Part shown: positions 10,701-25,700 of the stretch, piece after piece
How positions within the stretch are numbered: the stretch's first letter is position 1
Layout: each line of letters opens with the position of its first letter
Assembly (NCBI GenBank): GCA_964030475.1
Contig: CAXIPT010000003.1
Span: 9,779,442-9,843,441 of the forward strand
DNA: 64,000 nucleotides
DNA from: Tethya wilhelma
Lineage: Eukaryota; Porifera; Demospongiae; Tethyida; Tethyidae
Direction of reading: 5' to 3'
Notes under the pieces: model-generated
Told to the model about the DNA's origin: nothing
Seen by the model: the letters and a program-made list of their open reading frames with translations, nothing else
Databases searched by the model: none
Made by a program: the position numbers and the translations under genes

Positions 10701-13700
10701 TTACTGAGAAGTTCACTGAGGGTTTTCATGCAGAAATCTCATAAATTTTGTATGTTGGTAATAATAATTGTGCATAATTTCCTCTCATTGCATAAATTAC
10801 AGTTTAGATCGGTAGTTAATATTTTTCACTTTTAGTTTTTCGTGTTTACTTTTTGCCATTTCAACCATACAATTGAGTAAAGATGTTCAGTAAAGGTGTT
10901 ATGAATTTACAACATTGACATTGATTTTTTTTCAAATAGATATCAATGAGTGTACCACTAGAACTCACAACTGTGCCCATATCTGTACCAACACTGCTGG
11001 TTCATTTACTTGTAGCTGTAGATCTGGATACACCTTGGCTTCTGATAGGCGTTCCTGTACGGGTAAGTTCAAAAACAAAGTGTTGCTATATGAGATATTT
11101 TCCTTAGTTTACTAGCCATTAAGTTCACTGAGGGTTTTCGTGCAGAAATCTTATTAATTTTGTATGTTAGTAATAATAATTATGCATGACTTCCTGTCAT
11201 TGCATAAAGTATAGTGTAGATTGGGAAATATTTGTGGCAAATATTTTTCACTTTCATGCGTTTACTTTTGCCATTTCAACCATGCAATTCAGTAAAGATT
11301 GTCATGTATTATGTAATTTTTACCACTTGCATATGTGGCTAAAAAGATTTTTTCCGATGTGCAGTTTAAATTTTGTATGGATTGTTGTTATTTTCACTAT
11401 GGACATTGTGCAATACAATTTTCTGTCACCTAGCTGTAATAGTTAGTATTGTGAAATGAAGGTGTTATGAATTTACGACATTGACATTGATTTTTTTCAA
11501 ATAGACAACAATGAGTGTACCAGTGGAACTCACAACTGTGCCCATATCTGTACCAACACTGCTGGTTCATTTACTTGTAGCTGTAGATCTGGATACACCT
11601 TGGCTTCCAATAGGCGTTCCTGTATAGGTATAATACACATACACTATAGGAGTTTTTGTATGCTTGTAGATATTGATTCACCCAAAGTGTCTCAAGCTAT
11701 ATCCTGCCATGAAATATGTATTTTGCATTCATGATGTCTGGATTTTATAAACTCTATCACATAGATAACAATGAGTGTGCCTCCTCAAGTACCAACAACT
11801 GTCAGCAAGTGTGTGCCAACACAGCAGGCTCTTATCGTTGTAGCTGTAACTCAGGGTATGCCTTGAACAGTGATGGAAGAACTTGCAGACGTACGTAAAT
11901 GAAAGCAACTTATATTGGTATTCAGGCATTAATTTTTTTACTTAAAATGAATAATCACTCTTGATGTAATATGTACAGGTATCTGTAGAGATATAAGCTT
12001 CAAAATTTTGTGGCACAAAATTTGGAAAGTTTTCTGTTAGTTGCATCGAACTAAGAAATCTGACACTCAATAGTTTTAGCTATGGTGTCAGTTTATGATG
12101 ATAGCATTGCCCAAAGTTAATTGACCAAAAAGTATTTTTCTCAAGAGATCTTTAATGAAATGTGTTGTCGTGACAAACAAACAGAGAGAAAGAAAACAAA
12201 TCAATGAACCATGCTGTTCAATGTCCATAAGTATGTAGACTGAGCATGTGCAGTGATCTCACACTTGTGGAATCTTGAATTGTCAACATGCTATACGTGA
12301 ATAGGTTTATGATGTAATTGTATTCATGCATAGGAATGTGTTGACACTTATGATGCAAAAAAAAAAAAGCTTGAGCAGTAGTAACTGTTATATAAAGTTC
12401 AAGTAGACTAATGCGCATGTGCATTAAATGCCACATGGATAAGACAACGACCTTTGAACTCTATTAGGCCAGTCCAATTATTGATTTGTAGTTTCTCATC
12501 ACCACATATTTCCACTCGCATGGATTTCTACAGGATGTAACTTTCTCAATTGTAGTACTGCACATGCACTTTGCCTCGTGGGAAAGAGGTTCTTGTTTGT
12601 ACTACATGGTACACTTGACTCAAGAATTTGTTAACATTACTAACAGTATAAATGTAATTAGACCTGCTGGCTGGCATACATTTTAAGTGGGTAAGGTTAT
12701 GAGAAACTACCAATCAATTTGGAATGGCCTTATAAAAAATTGGCTATACTGAAGTACCTAAATTAATTTTCAAAGTTTTCTAACTCTTGTCAAAGTTTTC
12801 TAGCTCTTGTCAAAGTTTAGGCATTAAAAAACTCTAGTTCTGATGGAAAGAAGCTATTTTGTGTTGTCAAAACAAGCTCAATGCCTTTTGTTTCTCGGGA
12901 AATTGCACGTTCAAGTAAGTCAGTAAGTAAGAAAGGAAGGAAGTAAGGAATAAGTAAGAACAAAATGATTCAATTAATTTTGTAGCTTGAACTTTCTGAC
13001 TGCTCTATCTCTACAAGTGCTTTGGAAAGTTTCTGTGAGCATTAGGTCTTACATGCAGTTGGTATTTTGCCTGAGAGAGCTTCTGAGCAAGTTTGAAGGC
13101 TTAGCTTAGTTTGCTAGGTTTTTATGGTGATAAACATTTTGTATTATGTCTATATATATATGGGGCAGTTGGCCCATCCTACTATACTTACTACCTTATG
13201 TATGATACTCGTAGTGACACATTTGTTGTCTAAATTCTCACTTTATAAATTAATGGCAAATATGCATATAGAGTAGGTTCTACAAGAAATTTCATGGGCT
13301 GAGATTTGTTTTTTATTTGTTTTCCCTCTCCTATATTACTCTGTAGCTGTGTGCAGCTCATCCTGTCTGAATGGTGGAACTTGTACAGCTCCAAACACAT
13401 GTAGTTGTCCTGCTGGTTGGACAGGAAGTCGCTGTCAAACAGGTAACACTACAATTCAAAGAATCTATTAAGCTTGTGTGCATAATTATAATATTATTAT
13501 CACAATTACAGATGTCAATGAGTGTACCAGTGGAGCTCACAACTGTGCCCATATCTGTGCAAACACTGCTGGTTCATTTACTTGTAGCTGTAGATCTGGA
13601 TACACCTTGGCTTCCAATAGGCGTTCCTGTACTGGTAAGTTCAAAGTACATTACCTGAGGAATATATTTTTTATGCTTGTAAATATTACTTGTTAATCTT

Positions 13701-16700
13701 TAGTAAGTGTCTCAAGCAATACCATTTGTACCCTATACTTACATGTGAGCATAGTATCAGGAGCTTATAAGTTTTGATTCTATATCCTTTGATCACAGAT
13801 ATCAATGAATGTGCCTCTTCAAGTACCAACAACTGTCAGCAAGTGTGTATCAACACACCAGGCTCCTTTCGCTGTGAATGTAACTCAGGGTATGCCTTGA
13901 ACAGTGATGGAAGAACCTGCAGACGTATGTACATGACATTAATAGTTTGTTCTATCATTATTAATATATTACTATTGAAAATGTCGGTTGTTAACTCTAC
14001 TGCATGATCATAATTATAAATATTGTTTCTATTAAACCTATAGCTGTGTGCAGCCCAGCCTGTGCTAATGGTGGGACTTGTACAGCTCCAAACACATGTA
14101 GTTGTCCTGCTGGTTGGACAGGAAATCGTTGTCAAACAGGTAACACTGCAAATCAAAAACTCTAGTCCAATTTGCTTTAATATGTTTTCTGCTCAAAATA
14201 CAGATGTCAATGAGTGTACCAGTGGAGCTCACAACTGTGCTCAAATCTGTACCAACACTGCTGGTTCGTTTACTTGTAGCTGTAGATCTGGATACACCTT
14301 GGCTTCCAATAGGCGTTCCTGTACAGGTAAGTTTAAAGTACATACCCTACTATAGGGAATTGAGTGTTTTTCTTTTTTTTTTCCCTCCGATTAGTGTTTC
14401 AAAGTAGCATTAGTTTTGGGCTATATACATGATGGCACCAGGAGCTTATAAAATTTAATTCTATATTCCTCCATATCACAGATAACAATGAATGTGCCTC
14501 CTCAAGTACCAACAACTGTCAGCAAGTGTGTGTCAACACGCCAGGCTCTTTCCGCTGTGACTGTAACTCAGGGTATGCCTTGAACAGTGATGGAAGAACC
14601 TGCAGACGTATGTAAACTGTACATGACATTAAATTGTAGTTTGTTACATCATTATTAATACTTTACCAATTGAAAATTATGTCAGTTGTTAAATCTAGTG
14701 ATCATAGTATTGTTTCTATCTAACATATAGCTGTGTGCAGCCCATCCTGTGCTAATGGTGGGACTTGTACAGCTCCAAACACATGTAGTTGTGTTGCTGG
14801 TTGGACAGGAAATAGCTGTCAAACAGGTAACATTGCAAATCAAAAATTCTAGTCTTATTTAGCTTTGATAATATTATGTTTTACTTCTCATTATACAGAT
14901 GTCAATGAGTGTACCACTGGAGCTCACAACTGTGCTCAACTCTGTACAAACACTGCTGGTTCTTTTACTTGTAGCTGTAGATCTGGATACACCTTGGCTT
15001 CCAATAGGCGTTCCTGTATAGGTATAAGTTTAAAGTACACTCCAGTGCACTATTATAAGGGAATGAGTGTTTTTTTTTTTTCTCCCATTGGTTTTCAGAG
15101 TGCCATTAACTTTGTATTGTATGCACATGATGGCACCAGGAGCTTATGCATTTAATTCTATATTCTTCCATCATAGATAATGATGAATGTGCCTCCTCAA
15201 GTACCAACAACTGTCAGCAAGTGTGTGTCAACACAATAGGCTCCTTCCGCTGTGACTGTAACTTAGGGTATGCCTTGAACAGTGATGGAAGAACTTGCAG
15301 ACGTACGTATGTGTGCACTAGTTGACTGTGTTTTTCCTATATTTTGAGCATTGTGTATTGTAAGTAAAATTCACGGTATCTATTTGTTCAGAATTTTATG
15401 ATCTGCTTCTTGGTATATATGATTTGTTAAGGAATGTTTCATATCATAATTTTGTTGTTTTGCTGCCGACAGCCTGTGTTGAAACATAGCCAATAGTTTA
15501 TCCTTATGGTTGAGTGACCATGCAGCCAAAAGTTTCAATTGCTAACTCTCAAAAGGCTCTATTGAATGCAAAACAATAACCCAAATCGACACTGTATGAG
15601 GAAGGTGTTACATAACCACATACACCAGTAGTGAATGAGCTAACATTCCACAGTATTTTTTCCCACCATGCCTTCGCAAACATTGTGGTTCATTAATTTT
15701 TTTGGTCTACAGTTACTGTAATGGAAACACCTGCAGATGTATATAAAACAATGCATTATAATAATATTATAGTCAATTTGTTGAATCATGTGAATTATAT
15801 AATATCTACAAAAATTTTATAAAAATTAGAAGTGTAGGAATGGGCAGTGCAGTAAAAAGCAATGAAACAAGGTAAGTCTCTGAATTTCGGCACATGACTA
15901 CTTCATTTAATGAGTCAATTGCAAGTTTGAATTCCATCATTATAAATGTCCGTCATTTGGCTCATGAGTCAATGCAAGTAATCACTTGACTAATTTGGAT
16001 AAAGTAACAAGTATGTAGAATGTAGGTACACAGTAATGTATAAGAGTTGGGTATATACAAAAAATGAAGTAGTCATGTGCCGAAATTCAGAGACTTACCT
16101 TGTTTCATTGCTTTTTACCGCACTGCCCATTCCTACACTTCTAATTTTTATAAAATTTTTACTATACTTGTTCATTCACTTTTTTAAACACCAAGGTGCT
16201 CAATTGTATGGAGAAATTCATACAGCAGAGACTAGTTGTACAGAACTGTACATTTAATGCGCATGCGCATTATAAGTGATTGCAAACCACGTGGTCTATT
16301 GACGACCCTTACCTACATCAAAATGGCTAAATATAAAGTACAGTATTTTATATCGAGATTTTCAAAGCTGCCTAGATTTTGTTTGCTGCCTTTTCGCCAG
16401 CTAACAAGTCAAAAAGGACGTACTACAGATGAAATGAAGTCTCACTGTATAGTTAAAGTTGGCTCAATGCCTTTAGTTTGTCTGGAAATCGCGTTCAAGT
16501 AAGTCAGTTAGGAAGGAAGGAAGGAAGAAAGGAAGGAGAACAAAATTGCACTCTTGTGGCTTCTCGCCAGCGCTCTCTCCAGAGTGCTCCAGAAACTTTC
16601 TGCCAGTTTTCTTGGTTAATACAGTAAGTAAACTGTCTGGGAGAGGCTATAAAATGCATTTGAAGGCTTAGCCTTGTTTCCCTGAAAGTTTATAAGCATG

Positions 16701-19700
16701 AACATTTTGTATTGTGTCAATGGGACAGTCGGCCCATTCCTACTATACGTACTACCGTACGTATGATATACTCAACCATTATAGAAATGTAGAGGTTAGT
16801 GAAATTATGCTTGATTTGAATCTTAGAAGACTTGAAAGTTTCACCTATAGCTTCACTCTCTATATATGTCATAGCTTGCAATGGACTTCTCATTTCAAAT
16901 ATTTAATCCCTACGTATATAACTCTGTTGTCTTTACAATAATATTGTAGCTGTATGTGACAACCCAGCCTGTGCTAATGGTGGAACTTGTACAGCTCCAA
17001 ACACTTGTAGTTGCACTCCAAACTGGTCAGGAGATGACTGTCAAACAGGTAACTTTATTGAAACTATAATGCATATATATAGTTTGTGTGTATATATCTT
17101 AACTTGAGCTTTCATTCTTCACAGATGTTAATGAGTGTATTAATGGAACTCACAACTGTGATCAAATCTGTACAAACACTGCTGGTGGTTTCAATTGTAG
17201 CTGCAACTCTGGATTCACATTGTCTACTGATGAACGCTCCTGCATAGGTATATAGGCAGTCAATTGCATGGAATTAGTACATGTAAATTTAATAGATATG
17301 CAAGTGATAATATTAACCCATTTTCCCAACAGATATTGATGAATGTGCTGAGGGCACTGCCTCTTGTACAAGTATGTGTCAAAACACACCAGGTTCATAC
17401 TCTTGTTCCTGTAGCACTGGATTTGAACTGTCAACTGATGGTTTTTCCTGTCAAGGTGACTTTTTAGTATTTGAAAGACATGCATAATTGTTACACTTAT
17501 ACTTTTTCCCCCTGATCTCCATTATATGCTTACAGACATTGATGAGTGTACCACTGGAGCTCACAACTGCACTCAAGTCTGTACAAACATTCCTGGTGAT
17601 TTTACTTGTAGTTGCAACTCTGGGTACGCCTTGTCTACTGATGAGCGTTCCTGTGAAGGTATACAGATTACATTATGGGCACTTAATTTTTGTCAAATTT
17701 TAGTGCATGCCTGCTTACACCAGAAATACTCATACTAGTACCAATGTGTAACCTGTTCTATGTCCACATCCCTGCAGATATTGATGAATGTGCTGATGGT
17801 ACAGCCATGTGTACGATGATGTGTCAAAACACACTGGGTTCATTCAATTGTTCTTGTCTCACTGGATTTGAACTGGCATCTGATGGTTTCACTTGTCTAG
17901 GTAATGCAACTCAGACTAGTAATTATTTATGTAATTTATATACAAAATTAATCTTAAAAAAAATTAAAATTATTAAAATTAATTCCTATTCTCTGCATGT
18001 GTGTGCACATAGACATTGACGAGTGTACCAGTGGAGCTCACAACTGTGATCATGTCTGTACAAACACAAATGGCTCATTTACTTGTAGCTGCAACTCTGG
18101 ATACATCCCGTCCACTGATGAGCGCTCCTGCCAAGGTAAGAGATTCATTTAACTACTAAGTTATACCATAAACGTGGAAATATTGGCGGTAAATTAAATG
18201 TGGCGATTTGGCAAACACTCACAGAATATAAACGCAAATAATGTATGACAAAAATATTGGCGGTACATTAAATTTGGTGATTTCCAAGACGATCGCAGTG
18301 AATGACTGCCAAATTTAAAACCGCCAATATTTTTGTTGGAGGCAGCCAGACCAAAATTGCCAAATTAAATTACCGCCAATATTTCAAGTGATACATGCAG
18401 CATACATGCACATACCGTACAGCATATGCAAGTCTCATATATTATTTTTGCTACCTATCGTAAACATTGATGGTGGTTGTCCCACATTTGCAGATGTCAA
18501 TGAATGTGCTGATGGTACAGCCATGTGTACTATGCTGTGTCGAAACACACCAGGTTCATTCACTTGTTTCTGCGGTACTGGATATGAACTAGCATCTGAC
18601 AATTTTACTTGTCTCGGTGAGTTTTAAGTCATTTAGTCTTTGAATGATTTTGAAACACCATTGTCCAAGTATTAAGTCATGATTCTTGTTATGTTCCCCC
18701 TTAACTGCTATACTGTTCTACATATACATAGATGCCAACGAGTGTACCAGTGGAACTCATAACTGTGATCAAATCTGTACAAACACAAATGGCTCATTTA
18801 CTTGTAGCTGCAACTCTGGATATATCCTGTCCACTGATGAGCGCTCCTGTGAAGGTACAGATATTATAGTCAGACTGTGATAAGAATTCATTTCATAGCT
18901 ATAATAGTTATGTAACAAACAGTGATATGTGAGACTTGCATGCTGTATAGTAATAAGTATAGTACCAACACCATCGGATCGTATGTGTGTAGTTGTAACA
19001 GTGAGTTTGATCTGAATTCAAATGGGTGTACATGTAATGGTAAGTTGGATGTGTTGTAAATATAACCCTGCTCATAGTGTGACTCCCATGCAGTAATACC
19101 CACTTCATTGATATTGTATGAGTGAAGATTCCATTTCAAAAACTCTTTGTTTCAGACATTGATGAATGTGCTGATGGAACTGATCGCTGCACTCAAAACT
19201 GTACCAATACAGTTGGATCTTTCACTTGTAGTTGTGGCTCAGGTTTTGTCCTGGATGTGGATGGATACACATGTGATGGTATGTCCTATTATCATCTCAT
19301 TGGTGATGGTGATTCAACAGCTATATTACTATTCCACATTATAATTCCTCATTCCTATAGATATCAATGAGTGTACTATCGGTAGCCACATCTGTGAACA
19401 AATGTGCAACAACACACATGGCTCTCATAGGTGTGCTTGCTTTCCTGGTTATGCTCTCAATGATGATGGCTTCAGCTGTAGAGGTATGTGAGTGCATAGC
19501 TATAGGTAACAGGGACAGATATTGGCACTACCAAAGACACCTGTTCTGGTTGTGTAAGACTGGTGGTACCTCTTCTGGTAATATATTGCCCGGTGTCTTC
19601 TAGATGTAAAAGTGCCACTCATTTTACTAAATTTTCATTATAAGCGTCACCCATAGCTCTATAGCTTACTGAGTTTTCCATACCATTCACTATCCACTAT

Positions 19701-22700
19701 CGTGTATTCATTGCATTGTAGATATTGATGAGTGTGCAACTGCTGTTGATGAGTGTGATCAGAACTGTACCAATGTGGTCGGCTCTTACAATTGCAGTTG
19801 TAGAGCAGGATGGACTTTGAACCGGGATGGATTACGATGTGATGGTAAAGCACATGTCTGATCATTATGTATTGTGTGGCCACAAGCTGAGTGTGTTTAC
19901 TAAATCCTCTATTCCCAGACATCAATGAATGTGAACCTGGTGCTGTTGGTAATGTCACATGTCTTGAGGTGTGTGTCAATGACCCAGGCTCCTATCACTG
20001 TGACTGTCCTTCTGGATATGCACTCGCTGCAGATATGGTCTCGTGTAACGGTATGTATTTATCATAAAGATATTCCTTGAACAATGATAGAGTCACCTGC
20101 AGCAATAAGATCAGATACATACATACGCATTGACTGCACACATGTACTTTTGATCTCACTGTACGTGTCATAGTATGGCTCCTACAACATACCATTCCAC
20201 TCTATCCAAATGCATGAAAACCACTAAATAACAGGAAGGAAGAGGGTCTGCGATGTAAAATATGAAGCTATAGTCCTTCCCTGCTTCATAACAACAATTA
20301 TTTATTTACTGAAAATTGCTACCACTGGAAGGTTTTGTGTTGTGTGGGTAACAATCCTTGAATGTCACAGCTTGGGCTCATCTGTGAAAGGAAAATGCCA
20401 ATGTCATTCATGAAAAATTAATTCTGCAAAACTTTCTCACTATTTTATTGACATATTAACTGCTTTCTTCAATCATTGTGTGCAGCTCTGTGTGACCCGG
20501 TATGTGTTAATGGAGGAACTTGTACCTCCCCCGACGTGTGTAGTTGCACTCCTGGTTGGACAGGAAATGCTTGTCAAATAGGTACATACATGCAGAATAC
20601 ATAGTCGTACATTGTGAGGTTATTTAATGAGTCTTCATGATTATATGATCTCTATAGATATTGATGAGTGTACCAGTGGCACTCACAACTGTGCTCAAAT
20701 CTGTACCAACACTGTTGGTGCTTTTACTTGTAGCTGTGAATCTGGATACACCTTGTCCACTGATGGACGTACCTGTGAAGGTATATGAGGAGGTGTATCA
20801 GCTCTGAGTCCATTTTTTACCTTTCTGTGTTATTTATTTGTTCAGATATAAATGAATGTGCTGATGGTTCAGCCACATGTACTATGATGTGTCAAAACAC
20901 ACCAGGTTCATTCACTTGTTCTTGTCACACTGGATTTGAACTAGCAACTGATGGCTTCACTTGCCTTGGTGAGTTTGCCAGTTTAATCTAGACAGCTGTG
21001 TGTTCTTGAGATACAATTTCCTATATTATTTCATACACAGACATCAATGAGTGTACAGCTGGTACTCATCAATGTGAACATAACTGTCAGAACACTGTTG
21101 GATCATACACATGCTCCTGTAATAGTGGTTACACACTTGGAAGCAATGGCCTTGAATGCATTGGTATAAAATTTTAATAATGCCATTTGTACTACTGTGT
21201 AGCAGGAAAGTTTCGCAGTGTCAAACTTTCACGGATGTCTCTAGATAGTCAAAAAAATTTTGCAGTTTAACTTTCACACTGTGCGAGCCCATACGTATGA
21301 TACATTACAGAAAATTTCGTGGATAAAAACTTTCACAGATGAATTGTGATCCGCGAAAACCGCGAAAGTTAAACCCCGCAAAAGTTTCCTGCTATACGGT
21401 ATGACTGTTTGAGCTAAGCTTGTATTCTTTTCTTGATGCTGTACGCTCCTGCATAGACATACCTTGTCAATTGCATAGAATTAGTGTAAAATGGATATAC
21501 AAGTGATAGTATTAATCCATTTTCCCTTTTCTCTTCACCTCCTATATGTATTTAGACATTGATGAGTGTGTAACTGGAGTTCACAACTGTGCTCAAGTCT
21601 GTACAAACATTCCTGGTGCTTTTACTTGTAGTTGCATCTCTGGGTACGCCTTGTCTACTGATGAGCATTCCTGTGAAGGTATATATGGATTAAATTATGG
21701 GCACTTTTTTGTCAGATTTTGTATAGTGCATGCATGCTAGTACTAATGTATAACCTGTTCTATGTCCACATCCCTGCAGATATTGATGAATGTGCTGATG
21801 GTACAGCCATGTGTACTATGCTCTGTCAAAACACACCAGGTGCTTTCACTTGTTCCTGTAGCACTGGATATGAACTGGCATCTGATGGTTTTAGTTGTCT
21901 CGGTAAGATTTTTAAGTCTTTACAATTAATACTAACAATAATATTATTATATATTTTATTTCCCTCTTCCTGATCCCTACTACTATTTTCTACATAATAT
22001 ATAGATGTCAATGAGTGCACCACTGGAGCTCACAACTGTGATCAAGTCTGTACAAACACTATTGGAGCATTTAATTGTAGCTGTAACTCTGGATACACTT
22101 TGTCCACTGATGGACGCACCTGTGAAGGTATATAGTTATATAGTATAGGCATTATTCACACTACTAGCATGCAGTGTGCATGGCATAAGATGTAGAAAAT
22201 TAGTAAATCTTACATACGGAGATAATATCATAGAAACAGCTTCATTTATGACTCAAAATCATAAGAGCTGCCTACAGAATTTACTATGACATGTAATGTG
22301 GAGGCTATCTCTGAAGTCTATACAATCATGTGCCAAAATATAGAGGTCTTGCCTTTTTGCACTGCCTATTCCTACACTGCACTAGAATAATGACCTTTTC
22401 TATACAAAACTGGATATAATTGTATGCAATTAATCTGTGTATACATTAAAGTTCGTTGGGAAAAAAAAATTGACATGTATGTTAATTCTTCTCATCATTA
22501 AACTGAACTTTGAGCTACAGCAATCTTATCTGTAAACATAGCGGTCTCTTTATCACTATGATCAATGAGGTTCTCCTCTTCTGGGCTAGAGACGTCTTGT
22601 TTGGTTGATTTTTGAGGATCAATCTTTTTGAAATGAATGAGGATAAACCTCAACATTATGAAAACTGTTACCATAAATGCACTAACACCGAGAAGATGCC

Positions 22701-25700
22701 ACAGTACAACTGTGGTTATAAATTTTGAATTGTTCTCGGAATCGGTTGCATAGTATGTTGAACCGTACAGAACCCAGCCAGCTTGGATAAGATTAGTACC
22801 TTGTAGAATCATTGAGGCAGCCAGTCCGGCATTCATGAGTAAGTTCCTTGGATTAAGCATACGTAGCGTTGAAAAGACACCGGCTGAGAGAACAAAGTAG
22901 AGGAGGTTGTGATGAATAGTTGCGTTGAATCCATTTCTGTGGTGAACATGAGAGATGAAAATGAAATACTGGACGATGAAACCAAGACAGAGGAAAAGCT
23001 GACTTGTCTTCTTGGGCAGCTTGAAGTAGTGAGAGACCAGATCCATGATGCCTGAGACCACAAAAGCAGAATACAATGTGATATGATCCAATCTAGGGAG
23101 ATTGTAGAATGACCATTCACCATCTCGCACTTGATGTATCCTTACCCTGTAAAAGAACACTACAAACTTTGAATGACCTCCTGGTTCGTGATTAGATAAG
23201 ACGTTGAAAAACATCTCAACGATCACCCCTAATCCGGGAAGTATTATCTTTATAATAGGTTCTAGATGGATCTTTGAGCAAAATGGTTGTGGTATCCAGG
23301 ACTTGCTTGTTAAAGGGTCTTCGCTTCGATGGGTAAAATACGACAGTATACCCGTTGGTGTTTGGTGCTTTGTATCAATAGAGTTTTGTTTGATATTCTT
23401 TGGTCTTTGACGTTCAGTGAGATACAGCCAGAATGAAATGAACATCCACCATAAGCCCCAGATAAGATAAAATGTTCCTGCATAGACAAGAATACACAGC
23501 AGATTGATTATCAGCAAGAAATTTAAATTGAAATCTGGTCTATATGTTCCATATGACTATAGCCTCATCCTCTGGACTCCCTTGTCCTTCCTACATGTAG
23601 CTCATGCATGAAAGTCTAAAATTTAATAATTATAATGACACTGTAGTTTTACTAGATGCTCTTTTCTTACCTGCGACTGTATGTCCTGCTGGATGTTCAG
23701 TCCGATTGGCCCTAAGGGCAGTTGTTGTATTGATAGTCGACATCAAACTTTGCTGCATAATCCAAATCCTATACTTAAGTCTAGCTATTAGATACAAGTA
23801 ATAGTAGTTGTAATTACAGAGAACAACTCATTGTAAGCTAGTCAGGCATGCTAGTACCTTAATTTGTGGCCTCCTGAAAAGTTTCAAGAGCTAACTTCAA
23901 ATGTGTATAGCAAGTAACTGTAAGCTAGCTTGACTGCATGCTAGACTAAACTACCTAATTACTAGAATAATCAAACCTAGGTTTCAGGAAGTCAACAGCC
24001 CTATACCGTAAGCAGGGAAGCCATGCAATCCAGGCTGACAATGTGCTGCGGATTAATTTGTGCTGCACATACACAACAAGGGTTATAGTTAGTGTGTGTG
24101 CCTGTTTAGTCTGAACTGAAAAATTCTACCTCTATTATACATAGCCACATAAACATTACATGCCCCCACATGCAAATTGTCCACAATAGTTGTTTAAAAA
24201 TAGCAGACTTAATTTGAACTGCATTGGTTTAGCATGTCCTCTGAGACCACTTGTATACCTACTAAGGTAGAGTGGTCATCCACCTGGCCATTTCAGTTTG
24301 CTGACTGGAATCTTCATGGCTATATAGCTGTCTACACTGCAGCTATACTCAGTGTTTTGTAAGTTTGCATGGAGAAGCCAAACCATGGAATTCATTTTGC
24401 TGACACGCTGTTATGAATTTTTATGCAAGTGCGAACAGAGTTGAGTTTGCCATTAGAAACCTACTTAGTGTGGTCTGTGATGCACACCTAGTCATGTTCG
24501 AAGACATGCATTGTTGTAATATACAGGAATTTAATTGATAGATTAAAGTGTCTGAAGTGTTAAATTACTACCCTTTGACCTCTTCCATGCAATATTAGGC
24601 TGCATTTCTGGAAAAGTTGTATGCTTGCAATTGCATGATCTACCCCAATAGGCCCTTTGATAGGAAAACTATAGCTTATACTCTAATTGATATACCTAGC
24701 CTGAAAGCACAAAAAAATGTTTGTTTTTATGAACAACAAAAGACACTTCTATACTTGCCTAGAAAATCTTTCTCAGACTTGCTACTATGTAGCTACATAT
24801 AGGCGAGCCATGCTCAAGTTCTGTGATGCAACATATAGCATGTGCCTAGCTTCGTACCCAGGCCTAGCATGTGCCTATGGGATGCCCAGTCCATTCAGTC
24901 TATTACACGTATACTGCCATATAAGTATTAAAATTTAATAGTGTGTATTTTTGCGATCCATGTCCCTGCAGATGATGATGAATGTGCTGATGGTACAGCC
25001 CCATGTACTATGATGTGCCACAACACACCAGGTTCATATACTTGTTCCTGTCGCACTGGGTTTGAACTAGCAACTGATGGCTTCACTTGCCTTGGTGAGT
25101 TTTTCTAAACAGAGGTGTTTTCTTGAGCAACAATTACATACCTACTTCTTGTACAGACATCAATGAGTGTACAGCTGGCACTCATCAATGTGAACATAAC
25201 TGTCATAACACTGTTGGATCATACACATGTTCCTGTAACAGTGGCTACACACTTGAAAATGGCCTTGAATGCACAGGTATGGAGAGAAAAAAAAGACTTA
25301 CACATATCTTTATATCTAAATTTGGAGTGTTAGTATATATGTGTATACATCTTGGCCTTTTTCTTCTTTGTCAAACAGATAACAATGAATGTGCCTTGCC
25401 AAGTGACAACAACTGTCAACAAGTGTGTGTCAACACACCAGGCTCTTACCTCTGTGACTGTAACACAGGATATGCCTTGAACAATGATAGAGTCACCTGT
25501 AGTGGTAAGATCAATGTGGATCAGATACATGCACATTGACTGCACACATGTAGTTTTGATCTCACTGTGTCACAGTATGGCTGCTACGACATGTATATGA
25601 CCAGATTTTACATAATATAGACTCTCTTCCATTCTATTCTTTAGTGGTTTAATTCATGCATTAAGATTCATTGGGAATGAGGCTATAGTCCTTCTGTATT

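Noticed and set aside
13358..14156. Repeated minus-strand open frames opposite MEGF-type exons (also 343-525, 10101-9895, 37586-37777)
   Set aside because: They are mirror frames of Cys-rich exons whose codon use leaves the antisense free of stops; the sense exons have splice sites and full domains.
16236..16502. 88-codon plus-strand frame in a gene B intron
   Set aside because: Part of the dispersed repeat family; not conserved as protein in other copies.
24617..24938. Two overlapping plus-strand frames in the large gene B intron
   Set aside because: No cysteine pattern, no phase 1 splice borders, no recognisable domain.
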